Assembly (NCBI RefSeq): GCF_002104995.1
Contig: NW_024468253.1
Coordinates: 806,001 to 870,000 of the forward strand
DNA: 64,000 nt
Direction: 5' to 3'
Source of the DNA: Linderina pennispora
Taxonomy: Eukaryota > Kickxellomycota > Kickxellomycetes > Kickxellales > Kickxellaceae
The position numbers were made by a program, and so were the translations under genes. Under the pieces are notes generated by a model. The model had not been told where the DNA came from. It did not search any database and saw only the letters and a list, made by a program, of their open reading frames with translations. Shown one piece after another: positions 33,368 to 43,864 of this stretch (position 1 is the first letter of the stretch; each line of letters opens with the position of its first letter).

Positions 33368-34169
33368 CTAGCGCAGCCGCGCAGCCGCACACTGGACGCG
33401 GGCGGCGGGCATGGCGCTGTCGACAAACGGAATGTTGTTGAGTCAGCGACAGGTCCTCGTCGTCGTGCTTCTTTGCGCGGCACCTTCCGCCGGATGTCGT
33501 CGAATGGACACTCGCGCTCGCTGGTCTCGCGCAGCACAGTGTCGGATCCAAACTGGTGGTAGATACGAGTGTCGAAGATGCGGAACACGAACGCCGTCGA
33601 CAGCGCAGAAAGAAGCGCTGAAGGACAAAGAACCCTGACGCCATCACCCGTACCTTGTAGGCCAGCTGCGACGTGCCGTTGTCGCCCAGATCGTCCTCGT
33701 ACAGCACATTCTCGTCGAAGAACAGGATGTCCTCGCGCACCTTCAGCCGATCGTAGTCGATTCCCGCATCGCTTGCATGGAAGGCCAGCCCGCCGGCGGG
33801 CGTGCCAGTGTAGCGTGTGGTGTATGTCCAGTCGAACGGCTTGATGACGTCGGTGATGTCCTTGCGTTTCTGCGCCTGGCTCCAGTTTCCAGCAATGCTG
33901 ACCTGCACGCTCTTGGCCGAGTGCTCGCTGACGTCCACCATGCGCAGCGCGTCCAGTGCCCGCAGCTCAATCGCCTTGCCGGTGGCCTGGTGTGTGAGCC
34001 GCAGGTAGTTGTTGCCAAAGATCATTTCGGGCACATTGAACCCGAGCGCCTGCGAGTACTGCTCGATTTCCTTGTTGCTGAGGATTGGCAAATGGCAGCT
34101 GCTGATTTCCCACCCGTGTATCCGCAGCCCGCCCACTGTCGGCGTCTCGATTTTCTCAACTGTTGTCAT
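33368..34169 (-). CDS. TIP41: TIP41-like protein (PP2A/TOR pathway regulator)
   Basis: Tip41 binds Tap42/PP2A catalytic subunits and acts in TOR signalling. From ATG 34169: IHGWEISSCHLPI, LGFNVPEMIFGNNYLRL, ALDALRMVDV, KPFDWTYTTRYTGT, ILFFDENVLYEDDLGDNGTS and RVMASGFFVLQRFFLR are the family blocks in order. Two +1 steps near 33632 and 33605 lead to FRIFDTRIYHQFGSDTVLRE. Two more near 33480 and 33450 lead to LNNIPFVDSAMP and a stop at 33368-33370. The restored length is about 265 aa, normal. It converges with RTR1 with only 49 bp between stops. Confidence 0.92.
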
Positions 34170-34385
34170 TCTGTGGAAAAAAGGCGTGTGCTTGGAAGTT
34201 GCATTGAAAGGTGGAGAGAGCTGCGAATAAAATCCAAACTGCGATTATTCAACCAAGCTGTGACGTGGGTTGAGACCACAGGCTGGTAAGCTGTTAATTT
34301 TTCTTCTTTCCAAGCTCCTGGTTTTCTGTTCCTCGCTGCTCCTTTCAATTCGTATTTCTTTCCACGCATACCCGTATATTCCAAA
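34170..34385. promoter_or_regulatory. Shared divergent promoter TIP41 / OST3
   Basis: Only 216 bp separate the two starts. A C/T-rich leader (34300-34370) precedes the OST3 ATG. Confidence 0.45.
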
Positions 34386-35363
34386 ATGCAGCTTTTCAAA
34401 CTCTTGGGCACAGTGGGGCTCGTGGCCCTGGGGCTCGTCTCTGGCCAATCGGTGCAGCAAATCCACAAGCTCATGGACAAGGACGCAGATGGGCTGGCCA
34501 AGTTCACGCTGGAGGGGTTCATGAAGAACGTGGTGGCCGAGGGCCGCGACTACTCGGTGGTGGTGCAGCTGACGGCGCTGGCGCCCAAATACCAGTGCGG
34601 GCCGTGCCAGGAGCTAGATAAGACGCTGCGGTCGGTGGCGCGCGGCTGGAAGCGCACGGGCGGGGACCGCAACCGCGTGGTCTTTGGCTCCCTGGATGTC
34701 GAGGACGGCGAGCAGCTGTTCAGCCAAATGAAAATCGACAAGATCCCGCGCCTGATGATATTCCCGGCCGACACCGGCCCGCACAAGTTTGCCAATCCGC
34801 AGACGCGCGAGCTGAACGTCAACGGCAAGACCATGCGCGCCGAGGGCCTGGCCGAGAAGCTGAGCGAGCTGTTTGGCGTCAAAATCTCTGCCGATGTGCC
34901 CATCGACTACTCGAAATACCTGATGAATGCATGCACAGCGGTTGCTGTCATTTATGCCTGCTACTCTGGTCTACAAGTACATTAGCCTGCAGTTCCTCGG
35001 CCGCAACCTAGTTCACCGTCGCCACCATTTCGTTTGTGCTGCTGATGACCTCCGGGTATATGTGGAACAGGATCAACGACCCGCCGTACGTGGGCCAGAC
35101 GGGCGCCCAAGAGGCCGTACTTTTTGCGCCCACAAACCAGCAGCAGTATGGCGTTGAGACACAGATCGTCGCTGCCACCTACGCCGTGTGTGCTCTGTGT
35201 ATTGTTGGCCTGGTCAGGCATGCCCCGCGGATCCAGAACCAGGACCAGCGCATCTTCATTACCTTTGCCTTTGTCGTGGCCTCTGATCATGACCTTCAGC
35301 TACCTGAACAGCGTCTTCCGCATCAAGATGCAGGGCTACCCGTACAAGCTGCTCTTCCCTTGA
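34386..35363 (+). CDS. OST3: Oligosaccharyltransferase subunit Ost3/Ost6 (MagT1/TUSC3 family)
   Basis: This ER membrane thiol-oxidoreductase subunit of the N-glycosylation complex holds substrate cysteines near acceptor sites. An N-terminal signal peptide (MQLFKLLGTVGLVALGLVSG) precedes a thioredoxin-like lumenal domain. That domain has the redox motif CGPC (about 34597) and IDKIPRLMIFP, the cis-proline region. Four TM segments follow: ACTAVAVIYA, the YKYISL region, VATISFVLLMTSGYMWN with the family block NRINDPPYVG, and VAATYAVCALCIVGL. The end is MTFSYLNSVFRIKMQGYPYKLLF. Three +1 changes (about 34962, 35010 and 35285) interrupt the C-terminal membrane part. The stop is at 35361-35363. Total is about 325 aa, as expected. 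Confidence 0.92.
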
Positions 35364-36347
35364 AAATCAAATCTGCCTTTCCGTATATCAAAATCAACCA
35401 ATTCCGACAAGTGCGTGCTATTGTGTATCGTGTGGTGTGATATCCTGGTCCCTCTCCCCTCTCTGCCACACGTTGATGTCTCGGAAAAGTGGGGATGGGA
35501 GGGGCAAGGCGAAAAAGTGCTACTACCAGGCGAAAATAAAACCGCTCTTTGGGCAACAAACCATGTCCCAAGTCAGGTGGATATTGGCCGAGAAACACCC
35601 ACATGTCCGATATGCACATCCGACCAAGGAGAAAAAACACCTTTGTGCTTTTGCTAACCTCGATGTTGCGTTTTTTTGGCGCGGTGCCTCTAGACAAGCA
35701 CCTTATGATTAGAATAGACAGATATTTTATGAATGAAACCGAATGCCTTCGCTTTCTGTCACTGTTTGTGGGCCTCATGAGCGGCTGCCATGCAGCTCCT
35801 TGCATCGCCGCCATTTCGGATGCTACTTGTTGAAACATGCTGCCAATTTCCGCTCTACAAGAGGCAAGCACGCTCCAGCGTTCAAAAGGGGAAAGAAAAG
35901 TGTTGTCTTCCCCTCCCCAAAAACAGTGCTGCCATGGCATGCTGGCGTGGGTCCTAGCAGAATGGGCCGCTTTCACCCCCCCTTGTCGGTTTGAACTAGA
36001 GTAAATAGGACATTTACAGACTTTGTTCACAAGCAGCAACAACAAAAAAGAGAGATTGAAGAGAATGCGACATTGCACCCGACACCGTCGGCGTTCCAAT
36101 TGAAGATATAATAACCTTCGAGTCAGCCACATGGCAGCGAGGACGATAGGCAGGCTATCCGTGAGTATTCCGGCTAACCCCTTGGGAGACGTGGGTATTA
36201 GAAGAAGAAATGCACAGATGAGGAAGAAAAATGAACATGAAACATTTGCTCCTATAAAAAACGTGGTTCCAGAGATGTGGGTGGGAGGGAGGGAAACAAG
36301 AGAAAGATGCAGATTTTTGATATGTGCAAGTTACATGGCTGAGAAAT
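35364..36347. other. Convergent intergenic region between OST3 and the homeodomain gene
   Basis: Nearly 1 kb between two gene 3' ends. A minus-strand frame of 269 codons crosses it (35323-36132) but overlaps the OST3 end and lacks motifs or plausible composition, so I do not call it. No RNA gene was found. Confidence 0.45.
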
Positions 36348-38024
36348 TCAGTAGGGAGGGCTCGACGGCCCGCTGGATGAGGTCTGGTTCGAGCCTGCCG
36401 AATACAGCATCGTTGTGCTGGCACCGAACAGGTCTGGGGGTGCATTGGCCGCCAGCAGGCTGCTGGCCGTAATTGCCGGCATGGTGCTGCTTGCAAGCAG
36501 CATGGGTGGCGGGTGGTTCCGTGCATCGTACGACGAAAAGGCCGAGCCCGGGATGGGGCCTGGGGACACCATCGATGGAACCGGGAGGACCGGCGGACTG
36601 CCGCCCAGTGGCGAGGCAAGCGATGGCTGCGCTATTGGCTGGCTCTGCTGGCTCAGCGCCATCAGCGTCTGGATGAAAGCCATGCTTGGGTCGACACTGC
36701 CAAGGGACAGGTCACTGGGACTGATGCCGGCTGACGGCAAGGTCGTCGTTGGCGACGACAGCATACCTGGCGCACTGGTGGTAGCCATGCTGGCTTGCAG
36801 CCCGTACGTGTTCAGCGACAGCCCGCTCAGCGCAGGCGCCGGCTGGCTTGTGCCGAGCATGCCGGTGAACAGCGCTGCTGCAAGCCCTGAGCTTTGCTGC
36901 ATGGGGTTGAACGGCCCGCCGCCTATCATGCCGGTATTGACCGGATGCGGGTACGACGGCACGTTGCTGCCGATGCCGCCAAACGGCACCGGCGGCATCC
37001 CGGGCATCATAAAGTTGGGCAGATTCGACGGGTCCAGCGTATTGAACCTCTCGTCATCGCTGTTGGGCTCGAGGTCTTCGGCCTTGACCGGCGGCACCTC
37101 CGAGCCATCAAAAGTAGCATGGTAGACGCGCGCCGACGAGTACCGCCCGTCGTCGCCGTTGCCCCCACGCTTCTTCTTCTTCTTCATCGACTGCGGCACG
37201 CCGGTCGAGGAGCTGGCCATGGCAAAGTTCACCGGCATCGGCATGGTGGCCGGCACGCTGGGTATGCCCGGCATGCCACCCAGCAGTGACAGCGGCATGG
37301 CCGGGAGCTTGGTGGCAGAGGTGGATGGTGTTGATAATGCTGCATTGACCATGGCCTCGGTCCTGGCCAGACCGCTGGGCGATGCGTGCGCCTTGCCTGC
37401 ACGCTTTGACGACTGGGGGATATCCGACATGCGGCGCAATGCACGGCCCGAAGCATCGGTAAGCGCCTCGTTCATGCTTGGTCGCCTTGGCTGGCTGCCG
37501 GACGACGGCTGCTCGGCCACCGTATCCTCGGGCTTTTTGACCTGGTTCTTCTGCTTGGCACGCCGGTTCTGGAACCAGATCTGCACCTCGCGCGTCGTCA
37601 TCCCCAGCTCGTCTGACAGAACCTTGCGGATCTCGGCTACCGGCTTCGGATCGTCCTTGAATACGTTCTCGAGCCGGAACAGCTGTTCCTTTGTTGTGCG
37701 CCGTCGGTGTCGCACCTGGTTTGGCTGGTAGAATGATGGCTTCAGTGCTTTTCTCTCGCGCCCGCCCTCATTGCGTAGTGGTCCGCCTGCCGCGTTGGGT
37801 GCGCTTGGCATGGTGGATGCGGTGGGCGCGCTCGATATGCTGGGCACGCCGGGTGCGCTGGGCAACGACCCCGTGTGCAGATCGCTGATCGAATACTCAA
37901 CCTGCTGTCCGTTCATTGTGAACAGGTTTGTGGGCGGCTGTTGTCGTGAGCGGGTCGCTGATTTTCTCCGGCCGCTGCTCAGGGCTGGTGTGGCTAACGG
38001 GATGTGTGGTGGTTGCGGGTCCAT
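36348..38024 (-). CDS. Homeodomain transcription factor
   Basis: Intact frame of ~558 codons from ATG 38024 (MDPQPPHIPLATP). The longer open frame to 38195 begins with TTG. The homeodomain spans residues ~103-160: the basic arm RHRRRTT, helices 1-2 with LENVFKDDPKP and EIRKVLSDELGM, then recognition helix VQIWFQNRRAKQK with Trp48, Phe49, Gln50 and Asn51 at their standard positions. There is no three-residue TALE insertion. Fungal relatives include Pho2/Phx1-like regulators, but outside the homeodomain there is no similarity I can see. The C-terminal 400 residues are Pro/Ser/Met/Gly-rich and likely an activation or condensate region, with one lysine run (KKKKKR, a possible NLS, about 37180). 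Target genes unknown. Confidence 0.88.
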   Translation of the reverse strand: MDPQPPHIPLATPALSSGRRKSATRSRQQPPTNLFTMNGQQVEYSISDLHTGSLPSAPGVPSISSAPTASTMPSAPNAAGGPLRNEGGRERKALKPSFYQPNQVRHRRRTTKEQLFRLENVFKDDPKPVAEIRKVLSDELGMTTREVQIWFQNRRAKQKNQVKKPEDTVAEQPSSGSQPRRPSMNEALTDASGRALRRMSDIPQSSKRAGKAHASPSGLARTEAMVNAALSTPSTSATKLPAMPLSLLGGMPGIPSVPATMPMPVNFAMASSSTGVPQSMKKKKKRGGNGDDGRYSSARVYHATFDGSEVPPVKAEDLEPNSDDERFNTLDPSNLPNFMMPGMPPVPFGGIGSNVPSYPHPVNTGMIGGGPFNPMQQSSGLAAALFTGMLGTSQPAPALSGLSLNTYGLQASMATTSAPGMLSSPTTTLPSAGISPSDLSLGSVDPSMAFIQTLMALSQQSQPIAQPSLASPLGGSPPVLPVPSMVSPGPIPGSAFSSYDARNHPPPMLLASSTMPAITASSLLAANAPPDLFGASTTMLYSAGSNQTSSSGPSSPPY

Positions 38025-39076
38025 TGGGAGATGTCGGGAGAGTGTTTTTCTTTCCTTGTTGTGGTTATTTGCTTTTTGGCAGCAGTTCCAAGTGCAAATC
38101 CACTTGGCAATATCCTCCGCTACGGGGGTTGAACTCCCGAATCCGTTAGTTTTGTAGAAAAGAGTCGCAAAGGGGCGGGCAGAAGAGATTCGCAAGCTTC
38201 TTTAGTTGCTGTGTGGTCTCCCGTATGTGTTGCTTTGTGTAACTGCGCCAATGCTTCACTCAAGATGCACCCCGCTGAGTGAATATGTGACAGGGTAATA
38301 TAGATGGGCTAGTAGGCCGAGGGGAGGGAAAATAGTTTGAGCAAGCCCAAGCAAAAAAGAAACGGTGGGGTATAATGAGAATGGAGCTTTTTATGCCTGC
38401 TTTGTGTCGATTATAAGGATAAGAGGGGCAGGTGTGCAGAAGAGAGAAAAATGGCTGGCCAAGCGAGATGAGCAAAAGAAGAAAAATCCCTATTTTCTGG
38501 TCTCGCATACCTGGCGACGAAGCGGGTGATATATATATGGCAGGCACATTTTCCCTCCTCCCTGGCGCAAATCTGCACTTGCCGAAACAACCACCCCCGG
38601 GGGTCACTCTGCCCACCACCCACCATCACGTCCACAGCCAAACGCCGGGCGGGTTTTGCAAAAACGCCCATTGTGCCTTATCCCCCCGTTGTTAGCCATC
38701 TGCTTCCCTCTTTTTTCTTTTTGCGCGGCAGAACAATGCACAGAATGGCCACGTTTTGTGATTGGCTCAGTTCATAATAGGGGCAAAACATGTCCAGGGG
38801 TGGGTGGCAAACCCGACGGCATTGCCGGGGGGCAGTGACCTTCTGACCCATGCGAGGTTTGTTGCGTGGGTGTGAATCTTTAGGAGCTATTCGCGGCTAA
38901 GGGTGACAGCGAAGGAGAGAAAGCACACAATTGCCATGACATTGGCGAGGAACGTGGCGACGGCCTGCAATTCCTCAATGCCATGTCTTGGCTGGCTCAG
39001 GTCCCCCGAAGGAGAAACATTCAGCGATGTATCGGGGGGTTTGCAACAGAAATGGCTGCCGAATGCGAATTCACAT

Positions 39077-39109
<33 letters not shown>

Positions 39110-39559
39110 AGTTGAAGGTCTCTGCAATGTTGCTGCGCCTGGGGAGGGACGGGCTGTAGACAGACTGGGAGGCCACTACAGGCGGGGGGCCGGGCTGGGC
39201 CATGCAATTGCCAAGGCAAAAGTGAACATTTAAGTGAATAGAAACAACACCAACAATCCACACCCAATCGTCGTCGTCCCACGACAACAAGGAAGCTCAG
39301 GAACCGACTCCACCTCCTCGCCTCCCTGTTGTCCCGCTGGGACCCGAAACACAAGAGCCTTCAGCCACCCCAGCTTCCATAACATTGTCGAGCGAGAGGG
39401 ATGAATGCAACAAGGACTGTGAGCAATGTGCGGCATGAATCCTACCAGCATGCATTCACATCCTCAAACACAGCTGCAGCATGGTGTTGGGAGGAGGTAT
39501 GTGTTTATTTTAGAGTGGAGAAAGGTACCGGATCGCTCGGCTCGTTAAAATTGCCGGAT
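38025..39559. other. Intergenic, 1.5 kb, upstream of the homeodomain gene
   Basis: A long regulatory-sized gap before a transcription factor gene. The coding strand of that gene is C/T-rich around 38430-38490. A CAGC microsatellite lies at 39078-39109. Nothing coding is supported. Confidence 0.45.
39078..39109. repeat. (CAGC)8 microsatellite
   Basis: Eight perfect CAGC units in intergenic sequence downstream of KAP123. Confidence 0.95.
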
Positions 39560-42500
39560 TCACAGCGACGACAGGTACTGGCGGCTCTCGTCGGTCATCA
39601 GCGTGGCCGGATCCGACATGGCCTTCTTGAGAACAGGAGTCAGCGCACCCAAAAACGGCTCGACCTACAAAGAGCAGCAGAATTGCCGCATGGAAAATGC
39701 GTTTTTCAGTTACTCCACTACGACATGCAATCCAGCATCTTTTTTGGCCACAAAACAGGAATAGACGACTTGCCGCAACGGGAACTGGGGAGGCCGATGC
39801 CTGAGGGCTGGGGGAGTGGTGGCAGGGGTGGGTGGGTGCCGCAAATCAGTCATGCAGCGCACGATGGCGTCGAACGACACGCAACTCGATACCCCCTCTG
39901 CAAAAAAGACAAGAGATTCACGGCCATGACGTTGGGGCAAAAGGAGCAGCGTCGAGCGCGAATATGCAATTTTACACTCCGCTCCCTCAAGCAGAGCTGC
40001 CTAAAGGACTCTTGCGTCCAGTACAGGGTCCTTGTGTAACAGCGAGGGGCTGTGTCGATGGGCAAGCAAGGCAGGAGGAAGGAGCATGTCGAGGGGAATC
40101 AGGGAAAGACACCTAACCGAATTAAACCGATGCGACACGCGGTATGCACGCAATATCCCCCGCTCCCTTCTCCCACTCGGCCAAGCCCTGCTACATGCAG
40201 TCGCACGCCATCAGCGGCACGGTGTGCTGCAGGCGGCCGCTCCCGCTCCAAATCCCACCGAGCCCCGGCATTCAAGCACAAGTAACCAAGAAATCCACAT
40301 GTCAACTTACCTGGGCACGCTTGTTCTTCAGCAGGTGGCACACGGCGTCATATACGGCAATGTCCTCCAGGTGGTCGCCCTTGATGGGCAGGGCTGCGAT
40401 CCAAACCGGCAGCACGTCAGCCAGCGGGACTGCATCGGCGTTCTCGACAATCAGCCGCGCCACACACCCGGCCGCATTGTCGTTCGAGTTGTTCGGGTTG
40501 CCCGACTGACGCAGCAGCGGGTACACGGCCTTCAGCACGTCGTTGAAGTACGGCGACACGTCGATTGTCGCGGCCTCAATCAGCACACCCACACCGTATG
40601 CAGAGTTGCTGCGGACCTCTGCCTCCGGGTCCTGGAGTCCAGTCATGAAGATCGGGAACAGTGTCTATATGGAAATATTCACGCTTAGTGCAATCCCTCG
40701 TGAGTTCGTGTGGGTGCCTTGTTGTCAATCTCGCACACAAAGCTCCAAGTTGCCCCTTGCTTGTGTCTCTTGGATGCAGTATGAATCTCCGTTCGAGAAC
40801 GTATGCAGCGACGCTGCGCCCGCTTGGGCAGCATGCACGGGCTGCGCACAGAGTGTGGAAAGACCACAACAATAACGCGGCCCCACCCCATGCACGGAGT
40901 GTACAAAAATACACGGCGAATGAGAAAAAGGGCGGGAATAACATGTCCAGCACCGGGCAAGGGCCCGTTTTCCAGCGTTTGTGACAACCAGAAACCAACA
41001 TATGAAACATGTCTAGTGTTTTTCCTGACACAGGGATGTGCACAACACGCCTTGCCCCTAGCAAAAGAAAACGAGCATCCCCTTGCTCGCACAGCTGAAA
41101 AGAAAGGCCCTCCAGTTTTCTTTTCATAATCCACCTGAATCTACCGACACAATGGTGCGGATGAGGGGATAGGGATCGACCACCACATACAAAATGTGCA
41201 GACAGACACGTACACACGCACATTGGCCATGGCAGCGGGGATACTGGTGTATGTGGGTGTGGACATTTGCCAATGGCTCCACGTAGCCCCGTTCAGAGCC
41301 TGCCAAGGCGGTCAAAAGAAAAAGGCAGACATGCTAAACAAACGGAATCCCAGCAGCGCAGTGGAAATCAGGATTCAGCACTCTGCACTCAGCCCCAAGC
41401 CATCGCCACCTGCACACACTGCCTTCCAAATGCGGGTGAAAAAAGGTAGCACATGTGAATGGGCCGCAAATCAGACAGGAATCAATCTTGTAGTGGTGGT
41501 GATGGTAGGGGTGGTGAGGCTCACGTCGCAAATGCGTACAAGTGCGTGCAAACGGAGTGTACATTGGCTTACCTCAGCGTATTTAGTAATGGCGGGACCC
41601 ATGTTCTTTGCGATCTCCGACAGGCAGCCCACCGCCATGGCGCGCTCGCTGACGCCAAACGAGGGCTTCTACACGAAACAAAGCATATTAGCTGCTGCCT
41701 CCCCCGCTATCGAATTCCCATCCCCAACAGTTTCCAACATGAACGTACCGCATAGCCTGCAATGTGCGGCAGGAACGTATCGAGGATCGGCTCAAACTGG
41801 TCGCCAAACACGCTGGCAAACTGGGCGATGCAGTCCGCGGCCGCTCCAATAAGAAGCGAATCAAGCTCGGCTAGCTCATCCTCATCAACCAGCTCCTCCT
41901 CCTCATCGTCCTCGTCGACCATCTGGCACAGCGCCTTCTTCTCAAAGATCTCCAGAATGTACTTTGCGATTTCCTCGGCATCTATTAGGCGTGCGTGGGT
42001 CAAACAGGTTAGCTCAACATTTCGTGTTTTTAGAGTGCTGGATCCCTATTTCCCTTTTCAAGGGGATTGCCCGAAAAGACCCATGGAGATGCAGCTGGCG
42101 CTGGATGTATCTGAGAGTGGAGTATCAGACATGGGAGCGAAAAATAGACGGGCAGATCCCCTCGCTGCAGTTGGGGAGGCAGCACTGAGTCTAGGCTTTG
42201 GCGCCGTGGAGCGGCTGGGCATGATAAGCCAAAGCGATTCTCTCCCACTTTCCTCTTGTGGGGGCATTTCAGTGAGGGATGGGCAGTTGGCAATTGTACG
42301 AAAACAAGGCGGATGCCGACAAAGGAGTAGGGGCTGGCGGGTTACGGATGGACGTTCACTCTGCTAACCGCGAACACGAGTGAATCACTGGGATGTACTT
42401 TAGAGGAACGGTTAGGATTGGTCCTATCCTCGGTCCGTTCTAGGGCTGCACTATATTCTCGAGTTCAGATCCTTGCCAATCTGCGCGGGGAGAGAGGTTA

Positions 42501-43830
42501 CGGAGTTCCTCGACGCGATGACCAGCAAATTACATGGGTTCACGCCGGAGGTTGGCATAGGCATAGCCCAGGGTGCACAGGAGCCAGTGGAGAAGTGGCG
42601 AATGCAGCCTGTAGTGTCGGCCTGCGCATAATAATGCATGGCCAGCGCACCTTGTCGAGCAATCTGGCCACTCCCTCGCTCTGGCCAGGCTGCTCCCAAA
42701 AAAGCTTGTCAGAGTGTCCAAACAAAAAAGTGAATCGGCGAGCCAAGATCCTCCGCCCACGGGTGACATTCGGGGGAAAAGGGATATGGCTCAACAACAA
42801 TAGATGTCCCCGCTCATTTTGCGTGCATGCTGGGCCTGGTTGATCCAGTGTATACTTACAGTCGACAGTAACAGCGGGCCCGACGTCCTGCATGATTGTG
42901 CGCAACTCGTTGCAGAGCTGGGCAACGACCATCCTACACAATCCCAAGCACAGAGTAGCAACGGGGTAAAAAGCGGGGGGGGGGTACTTTCGGCAAAGGG
43001 GCTCTGTTTACTTACTTGTCGTCCTCGTCCTCCCACATCTTGAGCACTGGCGGCAGCACTATCTTGATCATGCTCGCGGTTTCGTTGCTGACAGGCACAC
43101 GCTACACATGATGGGCAGGCAAAACGTTTAGTTAAAAGAAAGTTTTGCATCTGGTCGAAAATCCCGCAATCCCTCTCGAGCAAAAAAACCCTCGCCCTTT
43201 CCCTCACTCGCCCAACATACCGCGCCATCGATAAGATGTAGGGTGGTGCATAGACCATAGAGGCATGGTGCATGCGAGTGCGAGGCGGGGGTGTAAGGAG
43301 GGGTGGTTGGATATGCAAGATCAAGCACGAGATGCTTTTCTCATGCTGGACAGGCTCGCCAGTTGCGCCGATTCTTCCCTCCGTCAGTCACTGTAGACAG
43401 CTCTGCTCTCCCCGAAATCTGCTCGGGCAAGAGATGCGCTTGTGGGGATGGCTGGCTGCCGCTAGCCTCTGCTCCCTCTCCCTCGCCCGGAAGATGGGCA
43501 GCCACTGGCAGCATTGTCGGACCAGCACAAGTAACAAGGGCGCAATTACTACAAGCACACAATAACGAGCTGCAGCGTCGCTACTACGCTCTTCTTGCTC
43601 CGCTTCTTGAGAAACGAAAAACAAAGAGTCATATGGGCTGCTGCATGCAGCATAATAGGACCCACATGCCAGAGATAGGGAGGGGCTGGTGATCTGCGGA
43701 AAATGGGCAGGACAGCCGCGTTTCACAGTCGAGCTCGACAAAGCGATGAAGAAAAGGAGAGGGAAGCCGAGATGTCAAATGCATATGTGGGCGTGCGTGC
43801 ATATGTGGTCGACTTCTTTCTGTCCCTTTG

Positions 43831-43864
<34 letters not shown>

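Noticed and set aside
35323-36132. 269-codon minus-strand open frame across the OST3-homeodomain gap
   Set aside because: Overlaps the OST3 end, contains no recognisable domain, and its Cys/Trp/Arg-rich composition is not protein-like. Chance or shadow is more likely.
38095-38165. T-arm-like sequence (minus GAGTTCAACCCCC) suggesting a tRNA
   Set aside because: No D-arm, anticodon arm or acceptor pairing could be found around it.
39078-39109. Possible short array of direct repeats (CRISPR-like)
   Set aside because: It is a simple CAGC tetranucleotide run without spacers, in a eukaryotic genome.
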